Positions 53,106 to 62,446 of a stretch of DNA of 64,000 nucleotides are shown here, in pieces. Source of the DNA: Flavobacteriales bacterium (GTDB lineage Bacteria; Bacteroidota; Bacteroidia; JACJYZ01); NCBI GenBank assembly GCA_020635855.1, contig JACJYZ010000003.1, forward strand, positions 496,001-560,000, given 5' to 3'. Position 1 is the first letter of the stretch. The number at the start of each line of letters is the position of its first letter. The notes beneath the pieces are model-generated. The model was not told the origin of the DNA and searched no databases. It saw only the letters and a program-made list of their open reading frames with translations. The position numbers and the translations under genes are program-made.

Positions 53106-55061
53106 ATGGCCCCAAAGCAGCAAGGTGTTTCCCTTCCCGCTGATCGAAAACCACTGATCACGATCCTCGCGATTCTAGCCCTTACCTGGCTGGCCTATCA
53201 GCCATCCCTGAAAAACAGCTTTGTGAATTGGGATGATCCCAAGTACCTGCTGGAAAATCACCTCGTTTGGGACCTGACGGGAGACAATGTGAAGGAATTG
53301 TTCTTCGGCACAGAATTGAACGGCCGCTCTTACGTGCCCTTGTCGCAGCTTTCCTTTGCCGTTGAAAATTCTTTTATCAAACCTGATTATCGAAAACTCG
53401 ACCTGTTCCCGGAGTATGCACGACCCATGCACCGGACCAACCTATTGCTGCATTTACTGAATACCCTGCTGGTGTTCATATTCATCCGGATGCTGACACC
53501 CGGCAGGCTTATTCCCGCTGCGGTGTGCGCATTGTTCTTTGGCATTCATCCCATGCACGTGGAATCGGTGGCCTGGATCACGGAGCGAAAGGATGTGCTA
53601 TTCACATTGTTTTTCCTCTGGTCTTCAATTGAGTGGGTCAAATACCTCCGGGGAAGTCCGTCACCCAAGCGTCACTATATCTTCTCGCTGGTATTGTTCG
53701 TACTCGGATTGCTGGCCAAGTCGGCTGCCGTTACCCTGCCGGTCGTGCTGGGGCTGATTGTGTATTGGCGTGAGGGCAAAATCACCAAAAAGCATGTGAT
53801 GTTGCTGGTGCCGTATTTTGTGCTTGCCGTTCTGCACGGTATTGTAACCGTACTTGCCATAGATTCGGTGAATTCCATTGCAGCACCAAGTTCCTTCACT
53901 TTTCTGGAGCGGGTCATGTTTGCCGGTTATGGCAACATCATGTACCTGGTAAAGCTGGTTGTTCCTTTTGGCCTTACGAACTATTATCCGTATCCGAACC
54001 TGGTGAACGGACATCTGCCGGTTATTTTTTGGGTGGCTCCGGTGTTCGCGCTGGCGATATTCGGGCTGGTATTGATGACCTTCAGAAAAAGCCGTGTGTT
54101 TGTTTTCGGCTATTTGTTTTTCCTCGCCAACGTAGCCCTTACGCTCCAATTTGTACCGGTAGGCCCCAACATCATGTGTGAGCGGTACACGTATGTGCCC
54201 TACATCGGTTTGTTTTTTATTGTGGGCTATCTCATTGACCGGTTGGTACAGTCTGATGGGAAGGATAACCGGATGGCAGCCCCCTTGTTGGTGTTTCTTG
54301 GAGCCGGTGCGGTTATTTTCTCATGGATCACTTTTCAACGAAGCAAGGTTTGGGAAAACAGCGAGGTATTATGGACTGATGTGATCAGCAAGTATCAATA
54401 CGATGTACCGGTGGCCTATAAAAACAGAGGCAATTTTTACGGGAAAAGAAAGAGGTTTGATCAGGCGTTGGCCGACTATAACATCTTCCTTCAGTTGAAA
54501 CAGGATGATGCGGGTATTTATGTGAACCGGGGCAACATCCATGGCATGCGCCAGCAACACCAGGAGGCGCTGAACGATTTCACCAAGGCCATCGGCATTG
54601 ATCCCAAAAACACCGATGCCCTTATCAACCGGGCCATCACTTACAGCATGCAGCATCGGTATGAACTGGCACTGAGCGATTACAACCGTGCATTGCAGCT
54701 GACCCCGGAAAAGCGACTTGATGTATACCAGAACCGTGGCTTCACCTATCTGCAGACCGGTCGGTTCAAGGAGGCCATTGAAGATTTCTCAGCTGTGTTG
54801 AAAGAGATTCCAGGGAATGATGATGCCTGGTTTTACAGGGGAGTGGCCTATTTTAACTATGGCGACCCCAGGAATGCCCAAAGGGATTTCTCCCAGTGCA
54901 TCGCGATCAATCCCTCAAATTCAGGAGCGATTTACAACCGGGCATTGGCCTATCGCCGGTTGGGCGACAACACCCACGCACTGGAAGACGCTCAAAGGGC
55001 CAAAGCGCTCGGATATGACGTGCCGGATGCCCTTATTCAGCAGCTTCAATCGGGCCAGTGA
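53106..55061 (+). CDS. TMTC-like polytopic membrane protein with TPR repeats
   Basis: 651 residues. The N-terminal ~400 residues form about 10 membrane helices of GT-C type, with an early periplasmic loop FVNWDDPKYLLEN carrying the acidic pair typical of GT39/TMTC enzymes, and later SQLSFAVENSF and HPMHVESVAWITERKD. The last ~220 residues are six or so TPRs (YKNRGNFYGKRKRFDQALAD, INRAITYSMQHRYELALSDY). Such proteins are proposed O-glycosyltransferases or glycan-handling membrane proteins. Its stop overlaps the next gene's GTG start (GTGA), and a similar protein lies at 57725-59539. Confidence 0.82.
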   Translation: MAPKQQGVSLPADRKPLITILAILALTWLAYQPSLKNSFVNWDDPKYLLENHLVWDLTGDNVKELFFGTELNGRSYVPLSQLSFAVENSFIKPDYRKLDLFPEYARPMHRTNLLLHLLNTLLVFIFIRMLTPGRLIPAAVCALFFGIHPMHVESVAWITERKDVLFTLFFLWSSIEWVKYLRGSPSPKRHYIFSLVLFVLGLLAKSAAVTLPVVLGLIVYWREGKITKKHVMLLVPYFVLAVLHGIVTVLAIDSVNSIAAPSSFTFLERVMFAGYGNIMYLVKLVVPFGLTNYYPYPNLVNGHLPVIFWVAPVFALAIFGLVLMTFRKSRVFVFGYLFFLANVALTLQFVPVGPNIMCERYTYVPYIGLFFIVGYLIDRLVQSDGKDNRMAAPLLVFLGAGAVIFSWITFQRSKVWENSEVLWTDVISKYQYDVPVAYKNRGNFYGKRKRFDQALADYNIFLQLKQDDAGIYVNRGNIHGMRQQHQEALNDFTKAIGIDPKNTDALINRAITYSMQHRYELALSDYNRALQLTPEKRLDVYQNRGFTYLQTGRFKEAIEDFSAVLKEIPGNDDAWFYRGVAYFNYGDPRNAQRDFSQCIAINPSNSGAIYNRALAYRRLGDNTHALEDAQRAKALGYDVPDALIQQLQSGQ

Positions 55062-55834
55062 TCTTACGCCGGGAAAATATTGGGCACGACCTTGATGAAG
55101 TGGCTGCCACCCTGCGCCACCGGGAAATTCTGTTGAACAAACCGTTTCTGTATAAACTTTACACTTCATGGTACCGTGGTTTCATTCATCATATTCCCGA
55201 AGATGTGCAAGGGCAGTGCCTTGAAATTGGTTCGGGCGGAGGATTCCTGAAAGACCTGTACCCCGATATCATTACCTCCGATATCCAGGCCATACCCGGT
55301 TGTGACAGGATGTTTGCAGCGGAAGAACTTCCGTTTGAACCTGGCAGTCTGAAGGCCATCTTCATGCTCAATGCATTGCATCACATTCCGGATACCGAAA
55401 GTTTTCTTACAAAGGCCGAACAGGCGCTGGCCCCCGGAGGTATCCTGTACATGGTAGAGCCGGCGGTAACCCCTTTCAGCAAATGGGTGTATACGCGTTT
55501 TCATCATGAACCTTTCGATGTGCATGCACAGCAATGGTCGTTTCCTGCAACGGGCCCGATGTCGGGTGCCAATGATGCTTTGCCATGGATCATTTTTACA
55601 CGGGACAGGGACAGGTTTCTGAAATTATTTCCGCATCTTGTTGTGGAACGGATTCGCCTGCATACCCCATTTCGTTACCTGCTCAGCGGCGGCTTCTCAT
55701 ACAAATCGCTGTTGCCGGGATGGGCCTTCGGGCCGGTGAGCGTGGGTGAAGCATGCCTCCGTCCTTTGTTTGCATGGCTGGCATTGTTCCAGGTGATCGT
55801 GGTCAGAAAGAAAATTACAGATGGACGCAAGTAA
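55058..55834 (+). CDS. Class I SAM-dependent methyltransferase
   Basis: 258 residues from a GTG start that overlaps the previous TGA (GTGA coupling). Motif I is CLEIGSGGGFLKDLYP, then ITSDIQAIPGCDRMF, then a motif IV-like LNALHHIPDTESFL and a PGGILYMVEPAV strand. The enzyme is soluble; its substrate is unknown, but its neighbours (TMTC-like protein, methyltransferase-glycosyltransferase fusion) suggest a sugar or lipid-linked acceptor. It overlaps the next gene by 14 bp. Confidence 0.88.
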   Translation: MILRRENIGHDLDEVAATLRHREILLNKPFLYKLYTSWYRGFIHHIPEDVQGQCLEIGSGGGFLKDLYPDIITSDIQAIPGCDRMFAAEELPFEPGSLKAIFMLNALHHIPDTESFLTKAEQALAPGGILYMVEPAVTPFSKWVYTRFHHEPFDVHAQQWSFPATGPMSGANDALPWIIFTRDRDRFLKLFPHLVVERIRLHTPFRYLLSGGFSYKSLLPGWAFGPVSVGEACLRPLFAWLALFQVIVVRKKITDGRK

Positions 55835-57257
55835 GGAAACCAAAACGATATACAAGCATTTCGAACAGTTTGCGCCTTCCTACCCCAAGTACCGGAAGCG
55901 ATACAGGTACTATTGGCGTGCAGTGGTGAACTTTTTCAACTATTACATTCATCCCGATCACTCAGTGCTTGAAATCGGCTGTGGCACGGGCGAGACCCTG
56001 GCGGCCCTCAAAGGCAAATCAAAGACAGGCATTGATTTCAGTCCGGCCATGGTACGCGTAGCGCATGAGACCCACCCCGAACTGGACATCCGGCTGATGG
56101 ATGCTGCCGATATACAGTTGGACCGTACCTACGATGTGGTGGTGCTGTCGCATGTGATCGGATACCTCGATAATGTGCAGGATGTGATGGAGTCCGTCAG
56201 AAAAGTATGTCACCCGCGCACCCGCATTCTTGTCTCCTACTACAACTTCTTCTGGGAGCCGGTACTGGAACTGGCGGAATGGTTCGGCCTGAAAAGAAAG
56301 AGTCCGCGGCAAAACTGGTTGTCTGAGATCGACATCCGCCACATCCTTACCCTCTCCGGATTCGAATCATTCCGTGCACACAGGGGGATGTTGTTTCCGG
56401 TGAATATTCCGGTTCTGTCCTGGTTGCTGAACAAATACATGGCCACCTTTCCGCTCCTGAAGGGACTCTGCCTGAACAAATACATTTGCGCACGTCCGAT
56501 CCCCGAACCGGCACCAGGGTGGGAGCGTGCGTATACAACCACCGTGGTGATTCCGGCCCGAAACGAGGAGGGCAATATAGCCGCGGCCTTGGAAAGACTC
56601 CCCGAATTCGGGAAATCCATTGAGGTGATTTTTGTGGAAGGCAATAGTACGGACCAAACCTGGCAACGCATCCAGGAGGTGGTAAAGACCTATGATGGTC
56701 CATTCACGGTTCGCATGGCACAGCAGGAAGGGAAGGGCAAAGGGGATGCGGTAAGGAAAGGATACGGCATGGCCACGGGCGACATCCTGATGATCCTGGA
56801 TGCCGATCTGACGGTGCCGCCGGAAGAGTTGCCGAAGTTCTACAACGCAATCGCTTCCGGTAAAGGTGATTTCATCAACGGATCAAGGTTGGTGTACCCG
56901 ATGGAAAAGCAAGCCATGCGTTTTCTCAACCTGCTTGGAAACAAATTCTTTAGCAAAGCTTTTTCGTGGTTGTTGAACAACCCGGTGAAAGATACCCTGT
57001 GCGGTACCAAAGTGTTGTTCAGGTCGGATTATGAGAAACTGGCCCTGAACCGTTCCTATTTCGGAGAATTCGACCCGTTCGGTGATTTTGATCTGCTCTT
57101 CGGGGCCCACAAGATGAACCTCAAGATCATAGACCTTCCCATCCGTTACCGGGAACGCACGTACGGAGACACAAATATCTCACGCTTTTCGCACGGACTT
57201 CTCCTGCTACGCATGTGTATATACGCAGCGCAAAAAATAAAATTCAGGATTATCTGA
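55821..57257 (+). CDS. Bifunctional methyltransferase-family 2 glycosyltransferase
   Basis: 478 residues. The N-terminal ~215 residues are a class I methyltransferase (SVLEIGCGTGETLAAL, then YDVVVLSHVIGYLDN). The C-terminal ~260 are a GT-A fold family-2 glycosyltransferase of the DPM1/undecaprenyl-phosphate type (TTVVIPARNEEGNIAAALER, FVEGNSTDQTW, GDAVRKGYGMATGDILMILD with the D-x-D, LCGTKVLFR, YRERTYGDTNISRF). Both domains look complete. A fusion implies that methylation and glycosyl transfer act on the same pathway, possibly a lipid-linked sugar feeding the TMTC-like proteins. Confidence 0.9.
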   Translation: MDASKETKTIYKHFEQFAPSYPKYRKRYRYYWRAVVNFFNYYIHPDHSVLEIGCGTGETLAALKGKSKTGIDFSPAMVRVAHETHPELDIRLMDAADIQLDRTYDVVVLSHVIGYLDNVQDVMESVRKVCHPRTRILVSYYNFFWEPVLELAEWFGLKRKSPRQNWLSEIDIRHILTLSGFESFRAHRGMLFPVNIPVLSWLLNKYMATFPLLKGLCLNKYICARPIPEPAPGWERAYTTTVVIPARNEEGNIAAALERLPEFGKSIEVIFVEGNSTDQTWQRIQEVVKTYDGPFTVRMAQQEGKGKGDAVRKGYGMATGDILMILDADLTVPPEELPKFYNAIASGKGDFINGSRLVYPMEKQAMRFLNLLGNKFFSKAFSWLLNNPVKDTLCGTKVLFRSDYEKLALNRSYFGEFDPFGDFDLLFGAHKMNLKIIDLPIRYRERTYGDTNISRFSHGLLLLRMCIYAAQKIKFRII

Positions 57258-57265
57258 GGCTGGAC

Positions 57266-57475
57266 TTAGGACTGGCGGTTGAGGCGAACATTAACAGCCT
57301 TCTTGCCACGATCTCCATCTACCACTTCGTAAGTAACCGGATCACCGTCGGCCACTTTGTCTACCAATCCGCTCACGTGGAAGAAAACGTCTTTGCCGCT
57401 ATCGGATTGCGTAATGAATCCGAAGCCTTTTTCCGTGTTGTAGAATTTCACGGTGCCACTTTGCAATTCGCTCAT
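57266..57475 (-). CDS. Cold-shock protein
   Basis: 69 residues, the classic CspA size. RNP1 is KGFGFIT and RNP2 is VFFHVS, with GTVKFYNTEKGFGFITQ at the start. It is an RNA chaperone. The 249-bp region upstream (57476-57724) is AT-rich, holds no gene, and would include a long 5' leader, as usual for cold-shock genes; it also contains a hairpin at 57688-57711. Confidence 0.94.
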   Translation of the reverse strand: MSELQSGTVKFYNTEKGFGFITQSDSGKDVFFHVSGLVDKVADGDPVTYEVVDGDRGKKAVNVRLNRQS

Positions 57476-57687
57476 AATGCTTAATAATACTGCGGTAAGC
57501 CGCGTTCATCGTTATTTATGAGTACCGGAGGTTGGGACAAAACAGAACCACACCGAACCCTACTGATTTATACAATACTAAGAAATTATTTTGCCATCTT
57601 CCAAAAAAAAGTTAAAAATATGAAACCATCATTTTAACACTGCCGTTAAAGATGGTACATAGTAATGGGGGTTTTGTTTATTGACAG

Positions 57688-57711
57688 GGTCCGGTTCTCA
57701 AGAGCCGGACC
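57688..57711. other. Hairpin in the cold-shock upstream region
   Basis: GGTCCGGTTCT-CA-AGAGCCGGACC, an 11-bp stem with one G-T pair, 14 bp downstream of the TPR-membrane gene stop on its strand. On the minus strand no U-tract follows; on the plus strand a TTGTTGTTTT tract does. It may be a Rho-independent end of the TPR transcript or of an unannotated plus-strand RNA. Confidence 0.5.
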
Positions 57712-57724
57712 TTGTTGTTTTGTA

Positions 57725-59539
57725 TTACCGGGGTGGAACGGTCTTTTGCTGCAGGGAAGGATCCAGTGCAAACGCTTTCTGGAAGTAGGGTTGAGCCTTT
57801 TCCTGCTGACCCGAATTGGCATACGTGATTGCCAGGTTGAAATTCAGGTTGGCATCATTCGGGTGTTGCTGAACACCCGACTCGAGTACCCGGATGGCCT
57901 GATCGTATTTTCCCATCATCGCATACAGGATACCGAGCCCGCAGAGATGATCGGACTCAGTGGAGTGAAACTCATACACCAGCCTTTCCAGATAGGGCAG
58001 GGCTTCCGCTGGTTTTCCCAATCCGTTCCCAAGCGACAGAGCGATGCTGTAATGCGTATTGATATGGGTGGGCTGAAGCTTCAGCACATTCTGGAAACAT
58101 TGTACGGCCTGCTCGTGCATCCCCGCCTTCTGATAAGCCATCCCCAGGTTGTACCAGGCATGATGAAAACGCGGGTTGATTTGTGTGGCGGCGGTAAGTT
58201 CCTGTATCGCCTGCCCCATCATGGCCCGGTCTTTTCCTCCGTCAGATCGGTTCATCAGTTCCAAACCGTAAAACATCCTGACCAGGGCACTTTGTGATGA
58301 TGTTTTGCTATCGGTCTCATACAATGAGAGGTTGCTTTTCCAGGCCGGATTACGCGTAACGGTTTTGGCCGTGCCTGCAACCAGGAGCAATGCCAGCACC
58401 ACATTTCTGCTTGCCGCACTTCCCTTGGTTTCCGACCAACGGTTCAGCAGCCAGCCAACTGCCAGGCAGAACGCCACCGATGGCGTGTACAGGAAACGGT
58501 CTGCCAAGGGTGTGCCGGTGTTGATCACAAAGTTGGATGCCACAGAAAAAGTGGCGAAGAAAGCGAAGATGCAAAACGACAACCAGTGACGCTTTTTCCA
58601 GTGTTTCAATGCAAACCAGGTCAGCCCTCCCGTTACAAGCAGCGTGAGCCAGGGAGCAGCCTGCGACCATTCCGAGTAAGGTATTTGGTTGTATGAATAA
58701 TCAAAAGCCAGCGGGTGTGGGTAAACCAGCATTCGCAGGTAGCGACCGGTATTGGCGAACAGGCTGGCCCAGTGTTGTCCGGGGGTGGCCAGCAGGTAGG
58801 GGTTGAACATCACGTCACTTTCCTGGGAAGCTACATCGGCGAAGCCTACGAAAGAAAGACGCATGGCCATATACAGTCCGGCTGCCACCAACATGGGTGG
58901 TATGGACCGGTACCACCTGGTATTGGGCCCCGATTGGAAAAAGTAATGGGCTGCCGGGATTACGGCCAGAAAAGTGATGGCGCTTTCCTTTGCCGTCATG
59001 GCCAGAAAAAAGCAGAGGCCACTCAACCATAGGGCAGCCTTACCCGGTTTGAATGATTGCCGGAGGGCCAGCAGGGAAAACAGCAACGAGAGGATCTCAT
59101 CGCGGCTTTTGATGTTGGCTACCACCTCCGTATGCAGCGGATGGGCAAGAAAAAGCAATGCCGCCGCCACCGATATCCATTCCCAGCCCTTGGGGGCAAA
59201 GTCGCGTACGATCCGTGCAATCAGCCACGCGGTGAGCACGTATAGGACCAGGCCCACGAAATGACCCACAAAAGGGTTCATCGGGAACAACTGGTACTCA
59301 ATGGCGAACATGGTGGCCGACAAAGGCCTGTACCGGTTCAGGGACTCACCGTAAACACCTGTGAATACATCGTGCGTCCAGATATCGGGGATGCCTGCAA
59401 AACCTTGTTTGGTGAAGATGTTGCCGGTAATGAACAGGTAGTCGTCCAATACAAAACCATACGAAAGGGTTTGGCCGTATAGGATCAATCCGAATGCCGA
59501 AAGCAGGACCAAAAGATATGGCTTGCTGTGGATCTGCAC
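57725..59539 (-). CDS. TMTC-like polytopic membrane protein with TPR repeats (paralogue)
   Basis: 604 residues from a GTG start at 59539. About 10 N-terminal membrane helices with the early loop SYGFVLDDYLFITGN (acidic pair) and YRPLSATMFAIEYQLF, then HPLHTEVVANIKSRDEIL. The last ~180 residues contain TPRs (HAWYNLGMAYQKAGMHEQAV, GKYDQAIRVLESGVQQHPND). Architecture and key loops match the 53106-55061 product, so they are paralogues. It is divergent from a glycosyltransferase gene, suggesting a bidirectional promoter of about 60 bp. Confidence 0.82.
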   Translation of the reverse strand: MQIHSKPYLLVLLSAFGLILYGQTLSYGFVLDDYLFITGNIFTKQGFAGIPDIWTHDVFTGVYGESLNRYRPLSATMFAIEYQLFPMNPFVGHFVGLVLYVLTAWLIARIVRDFAPKGWEWISVAAALLFLAHPLHTEVVANIKSRDEILSLLFSLLALRQSFKPGKAALWLSGLCFFLAMTAKESAITFLAVIPAAHYFFQSGPNTRWYRSIPPMLVAAGLYMAMRLSFVGFADVASQESDVMFNPYLLATPGQHWASLFANTGRYLRMLVYPHPLAFDYSYNQIPYSEWSQAAPWLTLLVTGGLTWFALKHWKKRHWLSFCIFAFFATFSVASNFVINTGTPLADRFLYTPSVAFCLAVGWLLNRWSETKGSAASRNVVLALLLVAGTAKTVTRNPAWKSNLSLYETDSKTSSQSALVRMFYGLELMNRSDGGKDRAMMGQAIQELTAATQINPRFHHAWYNLGMAYQKAGMHEQAVQCFQNVLKLQPTHINTHYSIALSLGNGLGKPAEALPYLERLVYEFHSTESDHLCGLGILYAMMGKYDQAIRVLESGVQQHPNDANLNFNLAITYANSGQQEKAQPYFQKAFALDPSLQQKTVPPR

Positions 59540-59600
59540 GCCTGAGGAGCTGACTTCTCAAAATTATGATATTTTTAGCTTCTCAAAACCCGCCCGCAAT

Positions 59601-60353
59601 TTGCTCGAAGGAAAAAAAATAGTGGTGGTGATGCCGGCTTACAACGCCGGGCAAACACTCGAACAAACCTATCGCGAGATTCCACTGGATGTGGTGGATG
59701 ATGTGGTGCTGGTGGATGATGCCAGTCATGACAACACCCTTGATGTTGCCAACCGCCTCGGCATCCGGCACGTGATCCGCCATCCGCGCAACCGGGGGTA
59801 TGGCGGGAACCAGAAAACCTGCTATGAGATGGCACTCGGCCTGGGAGCCGATATTGTTATCATGATTCACCCTGATTACCAGTATACCCCCAAGCTGCTG
59901 CTGGCCATGGCTTCCATCATTGCCAACGACGTGTACCCGGTGGTGCTGGGTAGCCGCATCCTTGGCAAAGGAGCGCTCAAAGGGGGCATGCCGGTGTACA
60001 AGTACCTGGCCAACCGGTTCCTGACTTTCGTTCAGAACTTGCTGACCGGTGAAAAGTTATCCGAGTATCATACGGGGTATCGTGCTTTCCGGCGGGATGT
60101 GCTTGAACACATTGCATATGAAAAGAATTCGGATGATTTTGTGTTCGATAACCAGATGCTGTCACAGATCATCATGGCGGGTTATGAGATTGCGGAAGTT
60201 ACCTGTCCGACCAAATATTTTGCGGAAGCTTCTTCCATCAATTTCATTCGGAGTGCCAAATACGGCATGGGTGTGCTGTCAACCTCCCTTGTGCACTTCC
60301 TGCATCGGGCCGGTATCATCCGCAGCCACCTGTATCCCGTTAAAAAATCCTGA
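59601..60353 (+). CDS. Family 2 glycosyltransferase (DPM1-like)
   Basis: 250 residues from TTG 59601, the nearest plausible start before the first conserved strand; the frame is open back to 59523, overlapping the divergent gene. GT-A motifs are KKIVVVMPAYNAGQTLEQTY, VVLVDDASHDNT, and MIHPDYQYTP (a D-x-x-Y substitute for the usual DxD), with YHTGYRAFRRDVLEH later. It is soluble apart from weak C-terminal hydrophobicity. It probably transfers a hexose to a polyprenyl or protein acceptor in the surrounding cluster. Confidence 0.85.
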   Translation: MLEGKKIVVVMPAYNAGQTLEQTYREIPLDVVDDVVLVDDASHDNTLDVANRLGIRHVIRHPRNRGYGGNQKTCYEMALGLGADIVIMIHPDYQYTPKLLLAMASIIANDVYPVVLGSRILGKGALKGGMPVYKYLANRFLTFVQNLLTGEKLSEYHTGYRAFRRDVLEHIAYEKNSDDFVFDNQMLSQIIMAGYEIAEVTCPTKYFAEASSINFIRSAKYGMGVLSTSLVHFLHRAGIIRSHLYPVKKS

Positions 60354-60377
60354 CCTGTCAGGGACCGGGTTCATTGT

Positions 60378-61358
60378 ATGACCGCCAATTGTCCATATTG
60401 TCATCTGCACAACAGCAGGCTCGCATACCGCACCACCGATACCGCGGGAGATACATTTGACGTGCAGGAGTGCAACCTGTGCGGTACTTTTTTTCTTTCG
60501 CCTGCGCCTTCAAAGGATCAGTTGGAAGCGGCCTATGATGACACATACTACGGCGAGCGGGAGGATAAATTCAACCCGCTGGTGGAACGGGTGCTCGATG
60601 GTTTCCGAAAGAAACGTGCCCGGCTGGTGGCGCATCTGTTGAAAGGGCATGGCCGTGTGCTGGACATCGGGTGTGGGAACGGACGTTTCCTGGCCACATT
60701 AAATGGGTTGGGTGATTTTGAGATCCATGGTATTGAAATGCCGGGTAAAGCAGCAAAGCGGGCAATGGCTGTTCCGGGCCTGAACCTGAAAACAGGTGTG
60801 CTTGAACCGGGTGATTTCCCGCCGGCCAGCCTGGATGCCATGACCCTGTTTCATGTGGTGGAGCACCTGCCGAATCCTTCGGAGGTATTGGATATGATGA
60901 CCGGCATGTTGAAGCCGGGAGGTATTGCGGTGGTTTCATTCCCCAACATCGCCAGCCGCCAGGCGCGATGGTTCAAGGGTAAGTGGTTGCACCTCGACCC
61001 GCCCAGGCATTTGTGGCTGATGCCACCCGACGGGTTTGTTCAGGTGATGCGGGAACGTGGATTCAGGCTGATCGGGCGCACTGATTTTTCCATCGAATAC
61101 AATCCGTTCGGCTACCAGCAAAGTCTGTTGAATGCGATTCAGTCGAAACGGGAAGCCTTGTATGAATTCATGAAAGACAACCGGCGCTATCTCGAAGGGT
61201 ATCCGAGGTTTTGGTTGCAGGTGCAAAAGTGGTTTTACCTGGCTACATTTCCACTGTTCATTCTGATGGATGCGTGGGATGCCCTGTTCCGGAAGTCGGG
61301 AACCGTTCAGTTGGTTTTTGCAAGGGAAGGTGGCAACACCACCGACATGACAGGGTAG
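60378..61358 (+). CDS. SAM-dependent methyltransferase with N-terminal zinc-ribbon
   Basis: 326 residues. An N-terminal Cys-rich segment (NCPYCHLHNS and CNLCGTFFLSPAPS) looks like a zinc ribbon, as in sugar C-methyltransferases and class I methyltransferases of polysaccharide loci. Motif I is VLDIGCGNGRFLATL, followed by LFHVVEHLPNPSEVL and PGGIAVVSFPNIAS. A hydrophobic C-terminal helix lies at about 287-306. It follows the glycosyltransferase by 24 bp, so it is probably co-transcribed. It overlaps the 3' end of the convergent EEP gene by 52 bp. Confidence 0.88.
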   Translation: MTANCPYCHLHNSRLAYRTTDTAGDTFDVQECNLCGTFFLSPAPSKDQLEAAYDDTYYGEREDKFNPLVERVLDGFRKKRARLVAHLLKGHGRVLDIGCGNGRFLATLNGLGDFEIHGIEMPGKAAKRAMAVPGLNLKTGVLEPGDFPPASLDAMTLFHVVEHLPNPSEVLDMMTGMLKPGGIAVVSFPNIASRQARWFKGKWLHLDPPRHLWLMPPDGFVQVMRERGFRLIGRTDFSIEYNPFGYQQSLLNAIQSKREALYEFMKDNRRYLEGYPRFWLQVQKWFYLATFPLFILMDAWDALFRKSGTVQLVFAREGGNTTDMTG

Positions 61359-62446
61359 TGATCCGACAGGTTTTCGGTTCCGATTTCATACGAGACCGGG
61401 GTGAATTCCGGACTGTGCAGGATGTAATCGATCCGGAAGGCGGGATAGAGGCCCACGTACGTTTTACCCCATCCTTTCCCGAAGGCATGGAAATCATCCG
61501 TAAGACCGTCGGCGATGGTGTGGTAGGCGTATGAGATAGGGGAGTCGTTGAAATCACCACAAATGATTTTCAGGTAAGGGCACTGATCCATATGTGCGCG
61601 AATGAGGTCGGCTTGATGGGCCCTTTTCTGGAAAGCGTTTTTCAGCTTGCCGGCAATGCGGCGTGAGTCCTTGAGCGTTTGTCCCTGGTCGCCGTCTCCC
61701 GGGTTTTCCAAGAAGTGATAGTCTTCGGCACCGAAGTGCAACGACTGCAGGTGCATGTTGTAGATGCGCACGGTGTCTCCATGGATCACCACATCGGTAT
61801 AGATACAAATGTTGTTGCCGTTGTCTTCGAACGGTACCTTACCCCGGCGAATCACCGGATAACTGCTGTAGGTGGCGATGCCGAAATGTTGTTTGTGTTT
61901 GCGGACATATGCCGTGTACTCAATGTGGGAGTAGCGGGCTTTCCCCAGTACTCTCCGGATGTCCGATTCCCGGATGTGTAAGGCGGTATCCTGGCTGAAG
62001 AACTCTTGCAGGCAAACGATGTCTGCCTGCTCCTTCTGCAGGAACTTCATCATTTTTTCCTTGGTTTCCTTCCGGTGGGTCCAGTTGTAATAATCGAACA
62101 AACGTACGTTGTAGGTGAGGATACGGATACCTTCTGATTTCAATCCTTCATCGGGAGTGGGGTTGTTCCATTGGAAGAATTGGCGCAGCTGCGAGCATCC
62201 GATGATCAGGACAATCAGCGTATAGATGAACATCCGGTCTTTTTTGAATCCCCAGAAGACCAGCAGCACAGTATTGCCTGCCAGCAGCAGGGGGTACCCC
62301 AATCCCAGGAATGCGGTGGGCCAGAATGTTTGCGGACTGATGCGCGGGGAAAATACGGCGATCATCAGCCCCAATCCCAATAAGATCTGTGTGATCAGGA
62401 ATAAGGCCCTCAGGAATGCGCTGATCTTTCTTCGCCGCTTGGTCAC
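61307..62446 (-). CDS. Endonuclease/exonuclease/phosphatase-family membrane protein
   Basis: 379 residues from a GTG start at 62446. Three N-terminal membrane helices (about 8-30, 38-62, 68-88), then the EEP domain from about residue 108: ILTYNVRLFDYYNW, VCLQEF, ICGDFNDSPISYAY and the terminal LSDHYPV. All catalytic-type residues (N, E, DxN, DH) look present. Similar Bacteroidota proteins are membrane-anchored hydrolases of unknown substrate. It shares one base with the end of the upstream rhomboid gene. Confidence 0.88.
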   Translation of the reverse strand: MTKRRRKISAFLRALFLITQILLGLGLMIAVFSPRISPQTFWPTAFLGLGYPLLLAGNTVLLVFWGFKKDRMFIYTLIVLIIGCSQLRQFFQWNNPTPDEGLKSEGIRILTYNVRLFDYYNWTHRKETKEKMMKFLQKEQADIVCLQEFFSQDTALHIRESDIRRVLGKARYSHIEYTAYVRKHKQHFGIATYSSYPVIRRGKVPFEDNGNNICIYTDVVIHGDTVRIYNMHLQSLHFGAEDYHFLENPGDGDQGQTLKDSRRIAGKLKNAFQKRAHQADLIRAHMDQCPYLKIICGDFNDSPISYAYHTIADGLTDDFHAFGKGWGKTYVGLYPAFRIDYILHSPEFTPVSYEIGTENLSDHYPVMSVVLPPSLAKTN

